Shown in pieces: positions 20,702-29,681 of a stretch of 64,000 nt of DNA. Source of the stretch: Jannaschia rubra (GTDB taxonomy: Bacteria; Pseudomonadota; Alphaproteobacteria; Rhodobacterales; Rhodobacteraceae); contig NZ_CXPG01000016.1 in assembly GCF_001403735.1 (NCBI RefSeq), positions 1 to 64,000 on the forward strand. The letters are read 5' to 3'. Below the pieces are notes generated by a model. That model saw only the letters and a program-made list of their open reading frames with translations, had not been told where the DNA came from and ran no database searches. Numbering within the stretch: position 1 is the stretch's first letter; each line of letters begins with the position of its first letter. The position numbers were made by a program, and so were the translations under genes.

Positions 20702-23691
20702 GCACCTATCGCGTTTCCGGCAAAGGCCGCGTCAACCGCGGCGAGACGGTCCGGTTCACGTTCGACGGCACGTCCTACGAGGGCTATCGCGGCGATACCA
20801 TCGCTTCGGCGCTGCTGGCGCATGGCGTTCATCTGATGGGCCGGTCGTTCAAGTATCATCGCCCCCGTGGCCCCGTGGCCGCCGGCACCGAGGAGCCGAA
20901 TGCGCTGGTCGGCACCTCGCGCGGCAAGGGCCGGTTCGAGCCCAACACCCGCGCCACCGCGCAGGAGCTGCGTCGGGGCCTGACAGTCGAGAGCCAGAAC
21001 AAGTGGCCGAACCTCAAGTTCGACGTGGGCGGTATCAACGACCGCATGTACATGCTGTTTTCGGCGGGATTCTACTACAAGACCTTCATGTGGCCCCGCA
21101 GTTTCTGGGACCGGGTCTATGAGCCGATCATCCGCGCCGCCGCGGGTCTGGGCCGCCCGCCCGAGGATCTGGACCCCGACCGTTATGCCTCGCGCTATCT
21201 GCACACCGACCTGCTGGTCGTCGGCGCCGGACCCGCCGGGATCGCCGCCGCCTTGGCCGCCGCCCGGGCAGGGGCCGAGGTGACGCTGATGGACGAGCAC
21301 GCCGAGATGGGCGGATCGCTCCTGTCCGACCCGGACGTGACAATCGAAGGCGCCCCCGCCTGGGAGTGGCTGGCGACCCAACTGGCCGAACTGGACCGCC
21401 TGGGCGTGCGGCGGATGACGCGCACGACGGCTATCGGCTACTATCATCAGAACATGGTCGGGCTGTGCGAGAAGCTGACCGATCATCTGGACGATGTGCC
21501 CGCCGACGCACCGCGCGAGCGGATGTGGCGTGTCCGGGCGAACCGCGTGGTCCTGGCGCAGGGCGCGCTGGAAAAGCCGCTGGTCTTCGACGGGAACGAC
21601 CGCCCCGGCGTCATGCTGGCGGGTGCGGCGCAGACCTATCTGAACCGCTACGGCGTCAAGGTGGGCGACCGGGCCGTGATCGTTACCAGTCACGACAGCG
21701 CCTATTACGCGGCCTTCGACCTCGCCGACGCGGGCACCCGCATCGCGGCCATCGTCGACACGCGCGACACCCCGCGCGACGACCTGGCGCAGGAGGCGAA
21801 GCGGCGCGGCATCGACCTGCTGGCCGGGCACACCGTCACCGGCACCTCAGGCCGGCTGCGGGTGAAATCCGTCCGCGTGGCCCGCGTCAGCGGTGGCAAG
21901 GTCACGGACGGGCGAGCCGTCGCCTGCGACTGTCTGCTGATGTGTGGCGGCTGGACGCCCAGCCTGCATCTGTTCTCGCATACGAAGGGCACGCTGAAGT
22001 TCGACGATGCGCTTCAGGCGTTCCTGCCGGACTATTCGGCCGAAGACTGTCACATCGCCGGCGCCGGTCGCGGCCTGTGGGGGTATGAGGCAACCTTGTC
22101 CGATGGCAATGCGGCGGGCGTGGCGGCGGCGGTGGCACTGGGGCACGAGGCACAGGAAAGCCGCATCGAGGTGCAGGGCGACCGCCCCGGCACCGGCGTC
22201 ACCCACAAGGAACTGCCGACCGACGGCCAGCCCGGCCGGGCACGCGCCTTCGTCGACTTCCAGAACGACGTGACGGCCAAGGACATCCGGCTGGCGGTGC
22301 GCGAGGGCATGCGCTCCATCGAGCACGTGAAGCGCTATACCACCAACGGGATGGCCACGGATCAGGGCAAGATGTCCAACATCAACGGCCTGATGATCGC
22401 GTCGGACGCGGTGGGCAAGGCGCCGCCGCAGGTCGGTCTGACCACCTTCCGCCCGCCCTATACGCCCACGACCTTCGGCACCTTCGCGGGTTATCACCGC
22501 GGCGGTCATTTCGAGGTCACGCGCAAGACCCCCATCGATGCCTGGGCGGAAAGCCATGGCGCGGCGTTCGAGCCGGTCTCGCTCTGGCGCCGGGCGTGGT
22601 ACTTCCCCAAGGCAGGCGAGGACATGGACGCCGCCGTCGCGCGGGAATGTGCCGCGACCCGCAATTCGGTTGGCATCTTCGACGCATCCACGCTGGGCAA
22701 GATCGAGGTACAGGGACCGGATGCGGTCGAATTCATGAACCGCATGTACACGAACCCCTGGACGAAGCTGGGGATCGGCCGCGCCCGATACGGCCTGCTG
22801 CTGGGCGAGGACGGGTTCATCCGCGACGACGGCGTGATCGGCCGGCTGGCACAGGATCTGTTCCACGTCACCACCACGACCGGCGGCGCCGCACGGGTGC
22901 TGACGATGATGGAGGACTATCTTCAGACCGAATGGCCCGACCTCGACGTCTGGCTCACCTCCACCACCGAACAATGGGCGACCATCGCCCTGAACGGACC
23001 GAACGCCCGTCGCGTGCTGGAGCCGCTGGTCGAAGGGCAGGACATGTCAGCGGAGGCATTCCCGCACATGTCGGTCGCCGAATGCCGCGTGGCCGGTTTT
23101 CCCGCCCGCCTGTTCCGCATCAGCTTCACGGGTGAGCTGGGCTTCGAGATCAACGTCCCCGCGCGCCACGGTCTGGCACTGTGGGAGGCGCTGATGAAGT
23201 CGGGCGCACAATACGACATCTGCCCCTATGGCACCGAGACGATGCACGTCCTGCGCGCTGAAAAGGGCTTCATCATCGTCGGTCAGGACACCGACGGCAC
23301 GGTGACGCCCGGCGATGCGAACCTGTCGTGGGCCGTCGGCAAGAAGAAGCCCGATTTCGTGGGCATGCGTTCGCTGGCGCGCCCCGATCTGGTCGCGCCG
23401 GGGCGCAAGCAGCTCGTCGGGTTGATGACCGGCGACGGGAAGGTGAAGCTGGAGGAGGGGGCGCAGATCGTCGCCGACCCGAACCAGCCGAAGCCGATGA
23501 AGATGCTGGGGCACGTCACTTCGTCCTACTACAGCGCGGCACTCGGGCGGCATTTCGCCATGGCGCTGATCGAAGGCGGGCACGAGATGGAGGGACGGGA
23601 GGTCTATGTTCCCATGCCCGACGGAAACCACGCGGCGAAGATCACCACCACGGCCTTCTACGATCCCGAAGGCGAGCGGCTGAAAGTCTGA
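20698..23691 (+). CDS. soxA: Sarcosine oxidase alpha subunit
   Basis: This 997-residue subunit binds NAD and contains the folate-binding aminomethyltransferase-like half. N-terminal residues hold a ferredoxin-like SoxA_A3 segment (FTFDGTSYEGYRGDTIASAL, SFKYHRPRGPVA). A Rossmann domain follows (LLVVGAGPAGIAAALAAARA) with a second dinucleotide region (LAQGALEKPLVFDGNDRPGV). From about residue 620 the GcvT-like domain starts (FRPPYTPTTFG, TRNSVGIFDASTLGKIEVQG, FTGELGFEIN). It passes the methyl-derived one-carbon unit of sarcosine to tetrahydrofolate. Length and order are normal for the family. Confidence 0.95.
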   Translation: MSTYRVSGKGRVNRGETVRFTFDGTSYEGYRGDTIASALLAHGVHLMGRSFKYHRPRGPVAAGTEEPNALVGTSRGKGRFEPNTRATAQELRRGLTVESQNKWPNLKFDVGGINDRMYMLFSAGFYYKTFMWPRSFWDRVYEPIIRAAAGLGRPPEDLDPDRYASRYLHTDLLVVGAGPAGIAAALAAARAGAEVTLMDEHAEMGGSLLSDPDVTIEGAPAWEWLATQLAELDRLGVRRMTRTTAIGYYHQNMVGLCEKLTDHLDDVPADAPRERMWRVRANRVVLAQGALEKPLVFDGNDRPGVMLAGAAQTYLNRYGVKVGDRAVIVTSHDSAYYAAFDLADAGTRIAAIVDTRDTPRDDLAQEAKRRGIDLLAGHTVTGTSGRLRVKSVRVARVSGGKVTDGRAVACDCLLMCGGWTPSLHLFSHTKGTLKFDDALQAFLPDYSAEDCHIAGAGRGLWGYEATLSDGNAAGVAAAVALGHEAQESRIEVQGDRPGTGVTHKELPTDGQPGRARAFVDFQNDVTAKDIRLAVREGMRSIEHVKRYTTNGMATDQGKMSNINGLMIASDAVGKAPPQVGLTTFRPPYTPTTFGTFAGYHRGGHFEVTRKTPIDAWAESHGAAFEPVSLWRRAWYFPKAGEDMDAAVARECAATRNSVGIFDASTLGKIEVQGPDAVEFMNRMYTNPWTKLGIGRARYGLLLGEDGFIRDDGVIGRLAQDLFHVTTTTGGAARVLTMMEDYLQTEWPDLDVWLTSTTEQWATIALNGPNARRVLEPLVEGQDMSAEAFPHMSVAECRVAGFPARLFRISFTGELGFEINVPARHGLALWEALMKSGAQYDICPYGTETMHVLRAEKGFIIVGQDTDGTVTPGDANLSWAVGKKKPDFVGMRSLARPDLVAPGRKQLVGLMTGDGKVKLEEGAQIVADPNQPKPMKMLGHVTSSYYSAALGRHFAMALIEGGHEMEGREVYVPMPDGNHAAKITTTAFYDPEGERLKV

Positions 23692-23704
23692 GGAGGACAG
23701 GACG

Positions 23705-24235
23705 ATGACCAACCAGAAGCACGACTTCCCCTGGGTCACGATCGAGGATCTGGCCCCCGACGCCCGCTTCTCGCTGCGCGTGGGCGAGGCGGGGCGGGAC
23801 CGCGCCGGCCTGACCCTAGGGCTGTCCCTGCCGACCGGCGTGAGCAATGTCGTCCGGCATGGCGAACGCGCCGTCGTCTGCCTGGGGCCCGACGAATGGC
23901 TGGTGACCGCGCCGGAGGGCGAGCGGGATGCCATCGTGGAGGCCTTCGCGACCATCTACGACCAGACGCCCCATAGCCTGGTCGAGATCTCGGACCGGGA
24001 ACTGACGTATCGCATCACCGGTCCCGCCGCGTTCACGCTCATGACCATCGGTTGCCCGCGCGACCTGTCCCGGCTGACCCCCGGCCGCGCGGTCCGCACC
24101 GTCTTCGACGGCGCGACGGTGATCCTCTGGCGCGACGCCGAAGATGCGTTCCGCCTTGATGTCTGGCGCTCCTTCGCGCCGCATGTGCGCGACCTTCTGG
24201 ACACCGGCCGCGCGGAGCTTGCCGCCGGCCTCTGA
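23705..24235 (+). CDS. soxG: Sarcosine oxidase gamma subunit
   Basis: The 176-residue gamma subunit completes the SoxBDAG complex. Recognisable segments are WLVTAPEG, SLVEISDRELTYRITGPAA and the conserved GCPRDLSRLTPGRAVRTVFDGATVILWR. It starts 13 bp after soxA behind an AGGAGGACAGG ribosome site. The family is structurally related to the C-terminal part of GcvT-like proteins. Confidence 0.93.
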   Translation: MTNQKHDFPWVTIEDLAPDARFSLRVGEAGRDRAGLTLGLSLPTGVSNVVRHGERAVVCLGPDEWLVTAPEGERDAIVEAFATIYDQTPHSLVEISDRELTYRITGPAAFTLMTIGCPRDLSRLTPGRAVRTVFDGATVILWRDAEDAFRLDVWRSFAPHVRDLLDTGRAELAAGL

Positions 24236-24316
24236 CCGGAGATGCCTTCCGATGTGACGACGGCCGCCTCCGGGTAGCCGCCCCCCACCTCTTCGCCCCG
24301 AGAAAGGGAGAGTGAC

Positions 24317-25579
24317 ATGCTCGACAAGACCACCGACCGGATCACCGACATCGCCATCGCCGACGCCATCGCGCTGGAACTGGAACGTCAGCAGAGCCAG
24401 ATCGAACTGATCGCCTCCGAAAACATCGTCAGCCGCGATGTCATGGCCGCGCAGGGCTCCGTCCTGACGAACAAGTACGCCGAAGGCTATCCCGGCCGCC
24501 GCTACTACGGCGGGTGCAAACATGTGGACACGGTCGAGGATATCGCCCGCGATCGCCTGAAGAAGCTGTTCGGCGCCGAATACGTCAACGTCCAGCCCCA
24601 TTCCGGCGCGCAGGCAAACCAGGCGGTGTTCCTCGCGCTCCTCAAGCCCGGCGACAAGATCATGGGGATGTCGCTCGCCCACGGCGGGCATCTTACGCAC
24701 GGATCGCCGGTGACCATGTCGGGCAAGTGGTTCGATGTCGTCTCCTACGAGGTGGAGGAGGACAGCCACCTGATCGACATGGAAAAGGCCCGCGAGATCG
24801 CGCTGGCCGAGCGTCCGAAGCTCATCATCGCCGGCGCCTCGGCCTATCCGCGTCACATCGACTTCGCCGCGTTCCGAGCGATCGCCGATGAGGTCGGGGC
24901 CTGGCTGATGGTCGACATGGCCCACTATGCCGGACTTGTCGCCGCGGGCGTCTATCCAGATCCGGTGCCCCATGCCCATGTCGTCACCTCGACCACGCAC
25001 AAGACCCTCCGCGGACCGCGCGGCGGGATCATCCTGACCAACGACGCGGACCTGGCCAAGAAATTCAACTCCGCCGTCTTTCCAGGCAATCAGGGCGGGC
25101 CGCTGATGCATGTGATCGCGGCAAAGGCCGTGGCCTTCGGCGAGGCGCTGGACCCATCGTTCAAGGTCTATGCCAAGCAGGTAGTAGCCAATGCACAGGC
25201 ACTTTCGGACACGTTGAAGCAGGGGGGGCTCGGCATCGTCTCAGGCGGCACCGACTGCCACATGGTCCTGGTGGACCTGCGCCCAATGGGTGTAACCGGC
25301 AAGGCGGCCGAGATCGCGCTCGAGCGGGCCGGCCTGACCTGCAACAAGAACGCCATCCCCTTCGATCCCGAAAAGCCCTTCGTCACGTCCGGCATCCGCC
25401 TCGGATCCTCCGCCGGCACCACGCGCGGCTTCGGCGAGGAGGAGTTCCGCAAGGTCGGAACCCTCATCCTGCGGGTGATCGAGGCATTGTCGGCCGACCC
25501 GGAGGGCGACGCCGAGGTGGAAAAAGCGGTCCGCGCCGAAGTTCGCGCGATCTGCGACGCCTTTCCGATCTACGGGTGA
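24317..25579 (+). CDS. glyA: Serine hydroxymethyltransferase
   Basis: GlyA interconverts glycine plus methylene-tetrahydrofolate with serine, using pyridoxal phosphate. The 420-residue product shows [34 protein letters not shown] and [10 protein letters not shown]. The PLP lysine lies in [14 protein letters not shown]. Placed after soxG it would use both products of sarcosine oxidation, glycine and methylene-THF, to make serine. It may be a dedicated second copy beside a housekeeping glyA elsewhere, which the window cannot show. Confidence 0.95.
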   Translation: MLDKTTDRITDIAIADAIALELERQQSQIELIASENIVSRDVMAAQGSVLTNKYAEGYPGRRYYGGCKHVDTVEDIARDRLKKLFGAEYVNVQPHSGAQANQAVFLALLKPGDKIMGMSLAHGGHLTHGSPVTMSGKWFDVVSYEVEEDSHLIDMEKAREIALAERPKLIIAGASAYPRHIDFAAFRAIADEVGAWLMVDMAHYAGLVAAGVYPDPVPHAHVVTSTTHKTLRGPRGGIILTNDADLAKKFNSAVFPGNQGGPLMHVIAAKAVAFGEALDPSFKVYAKQVVANAQALSDTLKQGGLGIVSGGTDCHMVLVDLRPMGVTGKAAEIALERAGLTCNKNAIPFDPEKPFVTSGIRLGSSAGTTRGFGEEEFRKVGTLILRVIEALSADPEGDAEVEKAVRAEVRAICDAFPIYG

Positions 25580-25583
25580 GTCC

Positions 25584-27002
25584 ATGTTCATCTCGGTCTT
25601 CGAGGTCTTCAAGCACGGCATCGGTCCCTCGTCGTCGCACACGATGGGGCCGATGGTCGCCGCCGAGCGGTTTCTCGACGACCTGCGCGGTGCGGCGGAG
25701 CCGATCCCCGGCGGTGGTGCGCCCGCGTCGGTGAGGGTTTCGCTGCACGGCAGTCTCGCCTTCACTGGCAAGGGTCATGCGACCGACCGCGCCGTGATGC
25801 TCGGGCTGCTGGGACAACGGCCGGATACGATGGACCCGGACGCGGCCGACGACATGCTCGCGGCGCTGGCGGAAAGCCGGACGCTCGACCTGCCGGACCT
25901 GCCGCCGTTGGCTTTCGACCCGGCGCAGGATCTGGTCTTCGACTATGGCCCGGCCCTGCCGCATCACCCCAACGGCATGATCTTCCGCGCCTTCGACAAG
26001 CGCGGGAACCCGCATCAGACGCAGACCTACTATTCGGTCGGCGGCGGTTTCGTGATGACCGAGACGGAATTGCTGGCCGAGCGCGAAAGCAAGGAGCGCG
26101 GGGTCGCCCTGCACGACGCGAAGGCCGGGCGCAGCTATCCCTATCCCTTCGGCACGGCACGCGAGATGCTGGAGATGGGCGCGGCGGCGAAGCTCAGCAT
26201 CGCGCAGATGAAGCGCGCCAACGAGGTGGCCGGGGGGGTCGCCGATCTGGACGCGAGGCTCGATGAGCTTGCTTTGGCGATGAACGGTTGCATCGACCGG
26301 GGGCTCAACCAGGAGGGTATCCTGCCGGGCGGGCTGAAGGTCCGACGTCGTGCCAAGGCGATCCGCGACAAGCTGGAGGCGGAGCGGTTCAGCAACCGCC
26401 AGTCGCCCCATGTCGCGAACGAATGGATGGGCGTCTATGCCATGGCGGTCAACGAGGAGAACGCCGCCGGCGGTCGCGTCGTCACCGCCCCCACCAACGG
26501 CGCGGCCGGGACCGTTCCCGCGGTGCTGCGGTATTGGCAGGACCATTGCGACGGCCTGTCGGACGATGCCCGACGCGACTTTCTGCTGACCGCCGCGGCG
26601 ATCGGCGGAATCATCAAGGCCAACGCGTCCATTTCCGGCGCCGAGGTCGGATGCCAAGGAGAGGTTGGCAGCGCGGCTGCCATGGCGGCGGCCGGGCTTT
26701 GCGCCGCGATGGGAGGCAGCAATGCCCAGATCGAAAACGCCGCCGAGATCGCGCTGGAGCATCATCTGGGCATGACCTGCGACCCGGCCGGCGGGCTGGT
26801 CCAGGTGCCCTGCATCGAGCGCAACGCCTTGGGTGCGATCAAGGCGGTTTCAGCGGCCGCTCTCGCGCTGCGCGGCGACGGCACGCATTTCATGCCACTC
26901 GACAACTGCGTCGAGGTCATGCGCCAGACCGGTCAGGACATGAGCACGAAGTACAAGGAAACCTCCACCGGCGGCATCGCCGTCAACCTGCCGGAATGCT
27001 GA
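25584..27002 (+). CDS. sdaA: L-serine ammonia-lyase (iron-sulfur type)
   Basis: This enzyme deaminates L-serine to pyruvate and ammonia. The 472-residue single-chain form joins the beta domain ([17 protein letters not shown]) and the alpha domain. Cluster cysteines are visible in [39 protein letters not shown] and the C-terminal region. It starts 4 bp after glyA and completes a route from sarcosine to pyruvate. The C-terminal [20 protein letters not shown] is the normal family end. Confidence 0.95.
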   Translation: MFISVFEVFKHGIGPSSSHTMGPMVAAERFLDDLRGAAEPIPGGGAPASVRVSLHGSLAFTGKGHATDRAVMLGLLGQRPDTMDPDAADDMLAALAESRTLDLPDLPPLAFDPAQDLVFDYGPALPHHPNGMIFRAFDKRGNPHQTQTYYSVGGGFVMTETELLAERESKERGVALHDAKAGRSYPYPFGTAREMLEMGAAAKLSIAQMKRANEVAGGVADLDARLDELALAMNGCIDRGLNQEGILPGGLKVRRRAKAIRDKLEAERFSNRQSPHVANEWMGVYAMAVNEENAAGGRVVTAPTNGAAGTVPAVLRYWQDHCDGLSDDARRDFLLTAAAIGGIIKANASISGAEVGCQGEVGSAAAMAAAGLCAAMGGSNAQIENAAEIALEHHLGMTCDPAGGLVQVPCIERNALGAIKAVSAAALALRGDGTHFMPLDNCVEVMRQTGQDMSTKYKETSTGGIAVNLPEC

Positions 27003-27003
27003 C

Positions 27004-27221
27004 GTGGTGCGCAACCTGATCGTCACCGGGTCAGGTCGTCCAACCGAGGCCTGACCGCAGCTGTCGCCGGGTGCCTTGCCGACGAAGGCTGCAACATCCT
27101 CGACATCGGGCTGTTCAGAGACGAAGCCTCTGGCCGCTTCTTTCCATGGATGATCGTACGCAGCGAAACCGGGTCCGACCACAGCGGGCTTCGCACGGCC
27201 CTGGACGAAACCGGTAGATGC
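27004..27221 (+). pseudogene. purU: Broken formyltetrahydrofolate deformylase (purU) fragment
   Basis: Directly after sdaA the translation VRNLIVTGSGRPTEA in one frame switches at about 27050 to LTAAVAGCLADEGCNILDIG and continues LFRDEASGRFFPWMIVRSET in another. This is the N-terminal ACT domain of PurU, normally about 280-300 residues. The fragment has a frameshift and is cut after about 72 residues, where insertion-sequence relics begin. PurU releases formate from 10-formyl-THF and often accompanies sarcosine oxidase genes to drain the one-carbon pool. This copy cannot work. Confidence 0.75.
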
Positions 27222-27400
27222 GTGTCGCTCTATTTGTCGATGCACCAGGCGGAGCGGCCGAGGCGCGTGATCGTTGCGGCTCCCCGCTTTGTGCACTGCC
27301 TAGCTGTTCAGTCCCGGCATTTGGTGGATCGGGTCGAGGATGGATCAATTGGCTCTGATGTCCAGATTGTGCAGATGGATCCGTAGGGCGTGAGACCTCC
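27222..27400 (-). mobile_element. IS481-family transposase relic (C-terminal end)
   Basis: The minus strand holds LTPYGSICTIWTSEP followed, after a frameshift, by LDPIHQMPGLNS and a stop at 27300-27302. This is the typical end of IS481-family transposases. The rest of the element is missing. It lies against the broken purU and was probably the insertion that cut it. Confidence 0.6.
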
Positions 27401-27407
27401 GAGAGTC

Positions 27408-28490
27408 CTACGCCATGCGGTCCCTGGAGGTGTTCCTGGTTTCGTGGACGCCTGCCTTGTTCAGTATTTTGCTGCCGTGTCTTGAATTCGACGGGCGACA
27501 GCATCCCGTTCGTGTGTTTGCGCTTGGGGTTGTCGAATGTCTCGATGTACTCGAACACGTCCTGCCGCGCGGCCTCTGGGGTCGCGCAGGCCCATGGCCG
27601 GATCCGTTCCCGCTCGAGAAGCTGGAAGAAGCTTTCCGCGACTGCGCTGTCATGACAATTTCCGCGTCGGCTCATGCCGGGTTCGAGATCGTGCTGCGAC
27701 AGGAATGTTCTCCAGTCGTGGCTCCAGAACTGCCTGCCCTGAACTGGGTGAACCAAGACGGTGTCCTTGGGCTTCCTGCGGCGGACGGCCGTGAGCACCG
27801 CCTGTAAGGGCGAGCTCCGCTGTCATCCGGGGTTGCATCCAACGCCCGGCAATGGTTCGCCAGCAAACCACGAGAGGGGACCTCGAACTGGCGGTCCAGC
27901 CTGTTTTCAGCAGCGACCGCCGGCTTGCCGCCCTGGCCTTCGCCGGCAACCGATCCGGGCTGCGATCCCCGCGTGGCACGGCTTGCGAGCCTCGCGGTTC
28001 GGTGAACACGTCTCGCCTTGGGTCCCGTAGATCGTCATGCAGCTTGCGGTAGCCGTAGACCTTGCCGCTGTCAGGCCAGGCATCGCGGATCAGTGAAGTC
28101 TGCCGGGCATCTTCCCTGGCCCGCACGCCGAACTCCTCGCGATGCGCCTGAACAAAGGCGTACTTCATCGGAACTCCCGCGCGAAGTACGCGCTGGGCAT
28201 CGTCCTCGGACCGATGGCGGACAAGCCTCGCCCTTTTTTCCGGGTATCGCGCTCCTCGATCGCCCGCGCCAGCTCGCGCTTCAGACGCCCGATCCCGGTA
28301 TCCTTTCCACCATCGCCGGGTGACGTCGTCGCGAACTTCCTTTCCAGGCGGAGGGCGAATATGGACCTACCCCGAGCCGCCCCGACACCCCGCTGACCGG
28401 GCAACCTCGCTCGGTGATCCGCGCGACCGCATCCCGCTCGAACTCATCGCTGTCACGGCTCGTCCCCTTGTCGACCTCCCGACCTCAAAG
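27408..28490 (-). mobile_element. Degenerate IS3-family element (orfA and orfB relics)
   Basis: Reading on the minus strand, an orfA relic (DEFERDAVARITERGCPVSG, then in another frame RLKRELARAIEERDT and AYFAREF) lies at about 28490-28165. An orfB relic follows: MKYAFVQAHREEFGVRARED, SGKVYGYRKLHDDL, and in a further frame SRRGNCHDSAVAESFFQLLE and NPKRKHTNGMLSPVEFKTRQ, ending KILNKAGVHETRN. Several frameshifts and an internal loss of the early DDE region show the element is dead. The SRRGNCHDxAVAESFF block with the catalytic Glu is the IS3 signature. Confidence 0.8.
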
Positions 28491-28567
28491 TCAGGGGGCG
28501 AAGCGTCTGCAAATCTTGGGGCACTTCGGTCATCAGGTTTTCTTGTCCCTGGAACTCCGCTGATCAG

Positions 28568-28729
28568 GTCAAATGGGAAACGTCGAAATGGGTCGACCAG
28601 TATAACAAGACGCGTTTCCACAGCGCTATTCGCTACGTCACGCCTAAAGAAGCAGAGGAAGCCTTCCATGCAAGCTTGAACGCTGCGAAAAAAAGCAGCC
28701 TAATCATTGAACTAGAAACTCTCCCATAA
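28568..28729 (+). mobile_element. Second IS3-family orfB relic, plus strand
   Basis: An open frame KWETSKWVDQYNKTRFHSAI followed by RYVTPKEAEEAFHASLNAAK ends at a stop at 28727. It is the C-terminal tail of a different IS3-family transposase, pointing opposite to the first. Only this tail survives. It shows at least three separate elements landed in this 1.5-kb spot. Confidence 0.65.
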
Positions 28730-29258
28730 ATCCGGGGCGGATTTAAGTTAAGGAACGGTGGACTTCTTCCGCCACACCCTCGACGAGGGCGGTCAAGCCT
28801 GTCGCGATAGGATGTTGGCTATATCGCCTTGAAACGAAGCAAAAACCGCTAAAACGCGAGATTTCTATCTTCCTTAGCCCAATGAGTGAGTTGCGAGGAA
28901 AAATTTTCGCAGATCGGAGCGTCTCGACAGCGAGCGCCAACTTCAAAGACACCGCGAGAGGGGCGACCTGTCGCGACGATCACGGCAGCTCTGGCTTCAG
29001 TTGGGTCTCACCGGATAGAATGCGTTATCCTGCAGGGTCGCCCTTTTTTTTGGAACGCTCCGTGCAGCCGTACGGAGCGATCCCGCCGTCGGCGGAATTC
29101 GGAACGGTTTTGGGCATGGTTCTGCCGGCACGTGGGCGACAAGCGACCGGATGGCGGAGCGACCCCACCGTCAGGTGGCGAAGAGGGAAGACGTCGCGCA
29201 GACCCGGATCGAGGGGCCGGCATGTTGCCGTCCGAACCGTGACAGGAGATCGACCGAC
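28730..29258. other. 529-bp gap after the IS relics, no recognisable gene
   Basis: This stretch is AT-richer near 28800-28960, then returns to normal composition. Short frames on both strands lack ribosome sites and resemble no family known to me. The last 40 bp carry the AGGAGA ribosome site (29244-29249) of the EF-hand gene, so its promoter must lie in the right part of the gap. No tRNA or hairpin terminator was seen. Confidence 0.5.
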
Positions 29259-29645
29259 ATGAAGAAGACACTACTGACCGCAACGACCATCGGCGCCGCG
29301 ATGATGCTGGCCCAACCTGTGCTTGCCCAGGCCGCGTGGGATACCGACGGCGATGGCGCTCTGGGAGCGGAGGAATTCGTCGCGGGCTTCGGCTCGATGG
29401 GGACGTTCGCGAATTTCGATGCAGACGGCAACGGCCTGCTCGACGCGACCGAATGGGGCAGCGGCCTGACCGAGGTGGGTCAATACGAGAACATGGACCT
29501 CAACGGCGATGGCGGCGTGGACGAGGCGGAGTACAATGCGCTCCTGTTCAACCGCTACGACGCCGACGGGTCGGGCACGATCGACGCGACCGAACTGGGC
29601 ACGATCGAGGCCGACATGACGCCGGGCGGCATGCTTGGCGGTTAG
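29259..29645 (+). CDS. Exported EF-hand calcium-binding protein
   Basis: The 128-residue product has a signal peptide (MKKTLLTATTIGAAMMLAQP, cut after VLAQA) and four complete 12-residue EF-hand loops. These are DTDGDGALGAEE (28-39), DADGNGLLDATE (54-65), DLNGDGGVDEAE (80-91) and DADGSGTIDATE (101-112). Each has Asp at 1, 3 (or Asn) and 5, Gly at 6 and Glu at 12, so all four should bind calcium. There is little else in the protein, which suggests a periplasmic calcium buffer or sensor. The ribosome site AGGAGA supports the start. Confidence 0.85.
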   Translation: MKKTLLTATTIGAAMMLAQPVLAQAAWDTDGDGALGAEEFVAGFGSMGTFANFDADGNGLLDATEWGSGLTEVGQYENMDLNGDGGVDEAEYNALLFNRYDADGSGTIDATELGTIEADMTPGGMLGG

Positions 29646-29681
29646 GCAGGGCATGGGGGCGGGCGACCGCCCCGATGCGCG

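Noticed and set aside
28743-28952. 69-codon minus-strand frame after the IS relics
   Set aside because: GTG start without a ribosome site and no recognisable pattern.
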